A stretch of 8,267 bases of DNA, from positions 1 to 8,267 of the forward strand of contig NZ_WBSL01000028.1 of assembly GCF_009377345.1 (NCBI RefSeq), written 5' to 3'. The notes under the pieces are model-generated. The model did no database searches, was not told the origin of the DNA, and was given only the letters and a program-made list of their open reading frames with translations. Shown in pieces: positions 6,783-8,267 of this stretch. Made by a program: the position numbers and the translations under genes. Every line of letters begins with the position of its first letter. Positions within the stretch are counted from its first letter, which is position 1. The stretch comes from Deinococcus terrestris. GTDB lineage: Bacteria; Deinococcota; Deinococci; Deinococcales; Deinococcaceae.

Positions 6783-7784
6783 TCAGCCTTCCCCTTCTGC
6801 CGCGCGCTCACCCAGAAACAACTTCGGGTGGCTGACCAAGCGTCTGCCGCGTTTGACGGCGATAAGGCGCCCGCGTGTCACCCATTGCCGCAACGTCGCT
6901 TCCTGGACTCCGAACATCGGGGCAAGGTCACGCAGCTCGCGCAATTCCTGGCCTGTCTCCACCGCCGCAATGATGAGACGGTCGAGCTGGGGTTGTACCC
7001 CCTCCCGCAGCAGGGCCTCCAATGGTGCGAAGTCGCCTTCCCGTAGGGCGCCGCTCAGGGCCTGCTCCTCGGGAGGTGGAAAGCCCGCGTGAAAACCGAG
7101 GTCAGCCGCTTCGAGAGCGGCATAGTAGCGATCACGCTCCTCCTGGGCCTCGCCTTTGATGATGACGGGGGGCAGGCCTTGCGTGACCGCCAGGTAATTC
7201 ATCAGGATGCGCCCAGCACGGCCATTGCCGTCCGTGAAGGGGTGGATGCTCTCGAACAGGGCATGCAGGCGGGCGAGGGCCGGAATCGGGGGAAAGCGCG
7301 TGAGGAGGTCAGGGACGAGCCGTACGAAGGCACGGACGTAAGCTTCCACGTCATGTGCAGGAGGGGTCACTTTGGCTCCCTGGATGCGGATGGCCCCCAA
7401 GCGAAATTCGCCCCGGCGCCCGGTGAGTTCACGAAAGAGTGCGCTGTGGGCGTGACGCACGATGGCGACCGTGAAGCCGAGTTCTCCTTCACGGGCCTGC
7501 TGCTGGGCGAGGTCGTACAGGCCCTGGGCGGCGCGGTAGTAGTTGAGGATTTCTGGAAAGGTCTTGCGTCCGGCAAGGACGGCCCGGAGCTCCTGTTCGG
7601 TGGCGAAGTAGCCCTCGATGGAAAGCGACTGGCGAGTCTCCTCCTGGAGCATGTACAGCCACTCCCGGTTCTGCACACCCGTCTCGGGGAGGCCGCCGAG
7701 GTCGCGCAGCAAGCGGCGGCGGCCCTCAAGATCGATGTCGGCGCGCGAGGTGGGGCGTGTCACAGGAAGAGGATTGGTCGGCAT
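6783..7784 (-). CDS. Fic family AMP-transferase with C-terminal helix-turn-helix
   Basis: This is a 333-residue protein starting at ATG 7784. The Fic core motif HPFTDGNGRAGR lies at residues 181-192 and is intact, including H181, which activates the target hydroxyl, and the nucleotide-binding GNGR. Fic enzymes usually transfer AMP from ATP to a Ser, Thr or Tyr of a target protein. Residues 53-58 read SLSIEG, matching the inhibitory S/T-x-x-x-E-G/N motif. Its position before the Fic core makes this a class II enzyme, silenced in cis by E57, so no separate antitoxin is expected. Residues 282-320 (LRELRDLAPMFGVQEATLRQW and onward) form a helix-turn-helix of the excisionase type, so DNA binding or autoregulation is possible. 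No good ribosome-binding site precedes the ATG. Its last codons supply the ribosome-binding site for the TIR gene. The target protein is unknown. Confidence 0.93.
   Translation of the reverse strand: MPTNPLPVTRPTSRADIDLEGRRRLLRDLGGLPETGVQNREWLYMLQEETRQSLSIEGYFATEQELRAVLAGRKTFPEILNYYRAAQGLYDLAQQQAREGELGFTVAIVRHAHSALFRELTGRRGEFRLGAIRIQGAKVTPPAHDVEAYVRAFVRLVPDLLTRFPPIPALARLHALFESIHPFTDGNGRAGRILMNYLAVTQGLPPVIIKGEAQEERDRYYAALEAADLGFHAGFPPPEEQALSGALREGDFAPLEALLREGVQPQLDRLIIAAVETGQELRELRDLAPMFGVQEATLRQWVTRGRLIAVKRGRRLVSHPKLFLGERAAEGEG
6787..6794 (-). promoter_or_regulatory. Ribosome-binding site for the TIR gene, inside the end of fic
   Basis: On the minus strand GGGGAAGG lies six bases before the ATG at 6780. 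It is formed by the last Glu-Gly-Glu-Gly codons of fic, whose TGA stop sits between it and the ATG. This arrangement fixes the TIR start and indicates translational coupling of the two genes. Confidence 0.7.
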
Positions 7785-7952
7785 AGTCGAAGAGTGGTTG
7801 TGGGGCAGGAAATAGACATAAAGACCCGTCGGCTCTCCCCCTACACTGTCACAGAAAATACTACAACAACCCGAAAAATAGCGTGTTTATCGACTTGAGC
7901 GTTGTAACAGCAGGTAGCTATTCTGCCTTCCTGTGACAAGGAGCCACTCAAC

Positions 7953-7988
7953 GCTGGAGTCGACGCATGTACTCACCGATTCTCCAGC
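7953..7988. repeat. Inverted repeat, 7-base arms
   Basis: GCTGGAG at 7953-7959 is the reverse complement of CTCCAGC at 7982-7988, with a 22-base spacer. It could be an operator or part of an element end, or it could be chance. Confidence 0.35.
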
Positions 7989-8042
7989 ATCGTCTCCCAC
8001 ATGCTTTACGTGCACTCCTGATCCATGTCCTACGAGTTGTTC

Positions 8043-8061
8043 TTGATCGGCCCTCGATCAA
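8043..8061. repeat. Hairpin, 7-base stem and 5-base loop
   Basis: TTGATCG at 8043-8049 pairs with CGATCAA at 8055-8061 around the loop GCCCT. It is followed by AGTC rather than a T-run on the plus strand, so a terminator is not indicated. Confidence 0.4.
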
Positions 8062-8116
8062 AGTCAAGCTATGGCCCGCCTGGACTTTTGGTGATACACC
8101 GCGTCCATCCAGCCAC

Positions 8117-8135
8117 AGTCGGCGAGTTGCCGACT
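8117..8135. repeat. Hairpin, 7-base stem and 5-base loop, in the transposase leader
   Basis: AGTCGGC at 8117-8123 pairs with GCCGACT at 8129-8135 around the loop GAGTT. It lies 76 bases before the transposase ATG. Its stem and loop sizes equal those of the hairpin at 8043-8061. Confidence 0.45.
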
Positions 8136-8200
8136 CAACCGGTAATGCTCCAGAAAATCCTTCCAAAATCACCCGCCCACTTGCGAGGGTCGGGCACGCT

Positions 8201-8206
8201 GGAGGG
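8201..8206 (+). promoter_or_regulatory. Ribosome-binding site of the IS transposase
   Basis: GGAGGG lies five bases before the ATG at 8212. It is the best Shine-Dalgarno match at any gene start in the window and fixes the transposase start. Confidence 0.7.
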
Positions 8207-8211
8207 AAATT

Positions 8212-8267
8212 ATGGGAAAGCAACGGAAAAAGTGGCCGACGGACACCAAGGAGCACATCGTCCTGGC
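8212..8267 (+). CDS. IS3-type transposase OrfA, 5' end only
   Basis: Only 18 codons are inside the window (MGKQRKKWPTDTKEHIVL, then the edge). The basic start, followed by a W-x-x-D-x-K-x-x-I-V-L pattern, is how many IS3-family OrfA proteins begin, just before their helix-turn-helix. This protein would bind the element's ends, and normally an OrfB in the next frame supplies the DDE catalytic domain. The family call rests on this short stretch, so a different helix-turn-helix transposase is possible. Nothing seen in these codons suggests decay. Confidence 0.6.
   Translation, partial: MGKQRKKWPTDTKEHIVL

Larger units (their letters stand above)
7785..8200. other. Intergenic region: fic leader and IS upstream sequence
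   Basis: No gene is supported here. A minus-strand frame at 8256-7948 (102 codons) has no recognisable domain and covers the IS leader, so I do not call it. The 7785-7900 part should hold the promoter of the fic-TIR pair. It is AT-richer, but I could not settle a convincing -35/-10 pair. The 7950-8140 part holds three short inverted repeats, listed separately. The left boundary of the insertion sequence lies somewhere in this stretch and cannot be fixed without the other end. Confidence 0.5.

Noticed and set aside
6783..7784. A FicT/FicA toxin-antitoxin pair
   Set aside because: The inhibitory motif is inside the Fic protein itself at residues 53-58, and there is no small antitoxin gene upstream.
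7089..7898. A 269-codon plus-strand open frame
   Set aside because: It is antisense to fic and runs into its leader; there is no motif in its translation.
7948..8256. A 102-codon minus-strand frame
   Set aside because: It has no recognisable domain, is rich in arginine as expected of a chance GC-rich frame, and overlaps the transposase start and its ribosome-binding site.

Overview
This is a GC-rich bacterial accessory region. It has several defence-type genes and the remains of mobile elements at both ends and in the middle. The high GC content, and IS630- and IS3-type transposase sequences that resemble ones I associate with Deinococcus, suggest a Deinococcota host. That is an inference, because no rRNA or housekeeping gene is present to settle it.

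Left edge (1 to about 980): a decayed IS630-family transposase on the minus strand has three reading-frame shifts, lacks its N-terminal part and has lost its third catalytic acid. About 500 bases of sequence with no gene I can defend follow it.

Left block (981-4282): three genes all read on the minus strand. In transcription order they are a DUF4238 protein (4282-3383), an ApeA-like HEPN protein (3248-1764) and a small ParB-fold protein with a DGxHR-type motif (1589-981). The ApeA-like protein is the clearest defence gene here. It has the glycine-rich start of the ApeA N-terminal domain and a C-terminal R-x4-H ribonuclease motif, so it probably acts as an abortive-infection RNase.

Middle (4303-4717): a remnant of a tyrosine recombinase C-terminus that has lost its HxxR arginine and its tyrosine. 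It suggests that an integrative element once ended here.

Right block (4718-7784): a Fic AMP-transferase with a cis-acting inhibitory motif and a C-terminal helix-turn-helix lies two bases upstream of a TIR-domain protein on the minus strand. The TIR protein has an N-terminal helical region and a large uncharacterised C-terminal region. A small three-helix membrane protein on the plus strand converges on the TIR gene, with only two bases between the stop codons. Fic, TIR and the membrane protein together are the best candidate for an undescribed defence or signalling system. In that reading the TIR would be the NAD-consuming effector, and Fic a regulator or second effector.

Right edge (7785-8267): a non-coding stretch with three short inverted repeats, then the first codons of an IS3-type transposase OrfA behind a strong ribosome-binding site. 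The element continues beyond the window.
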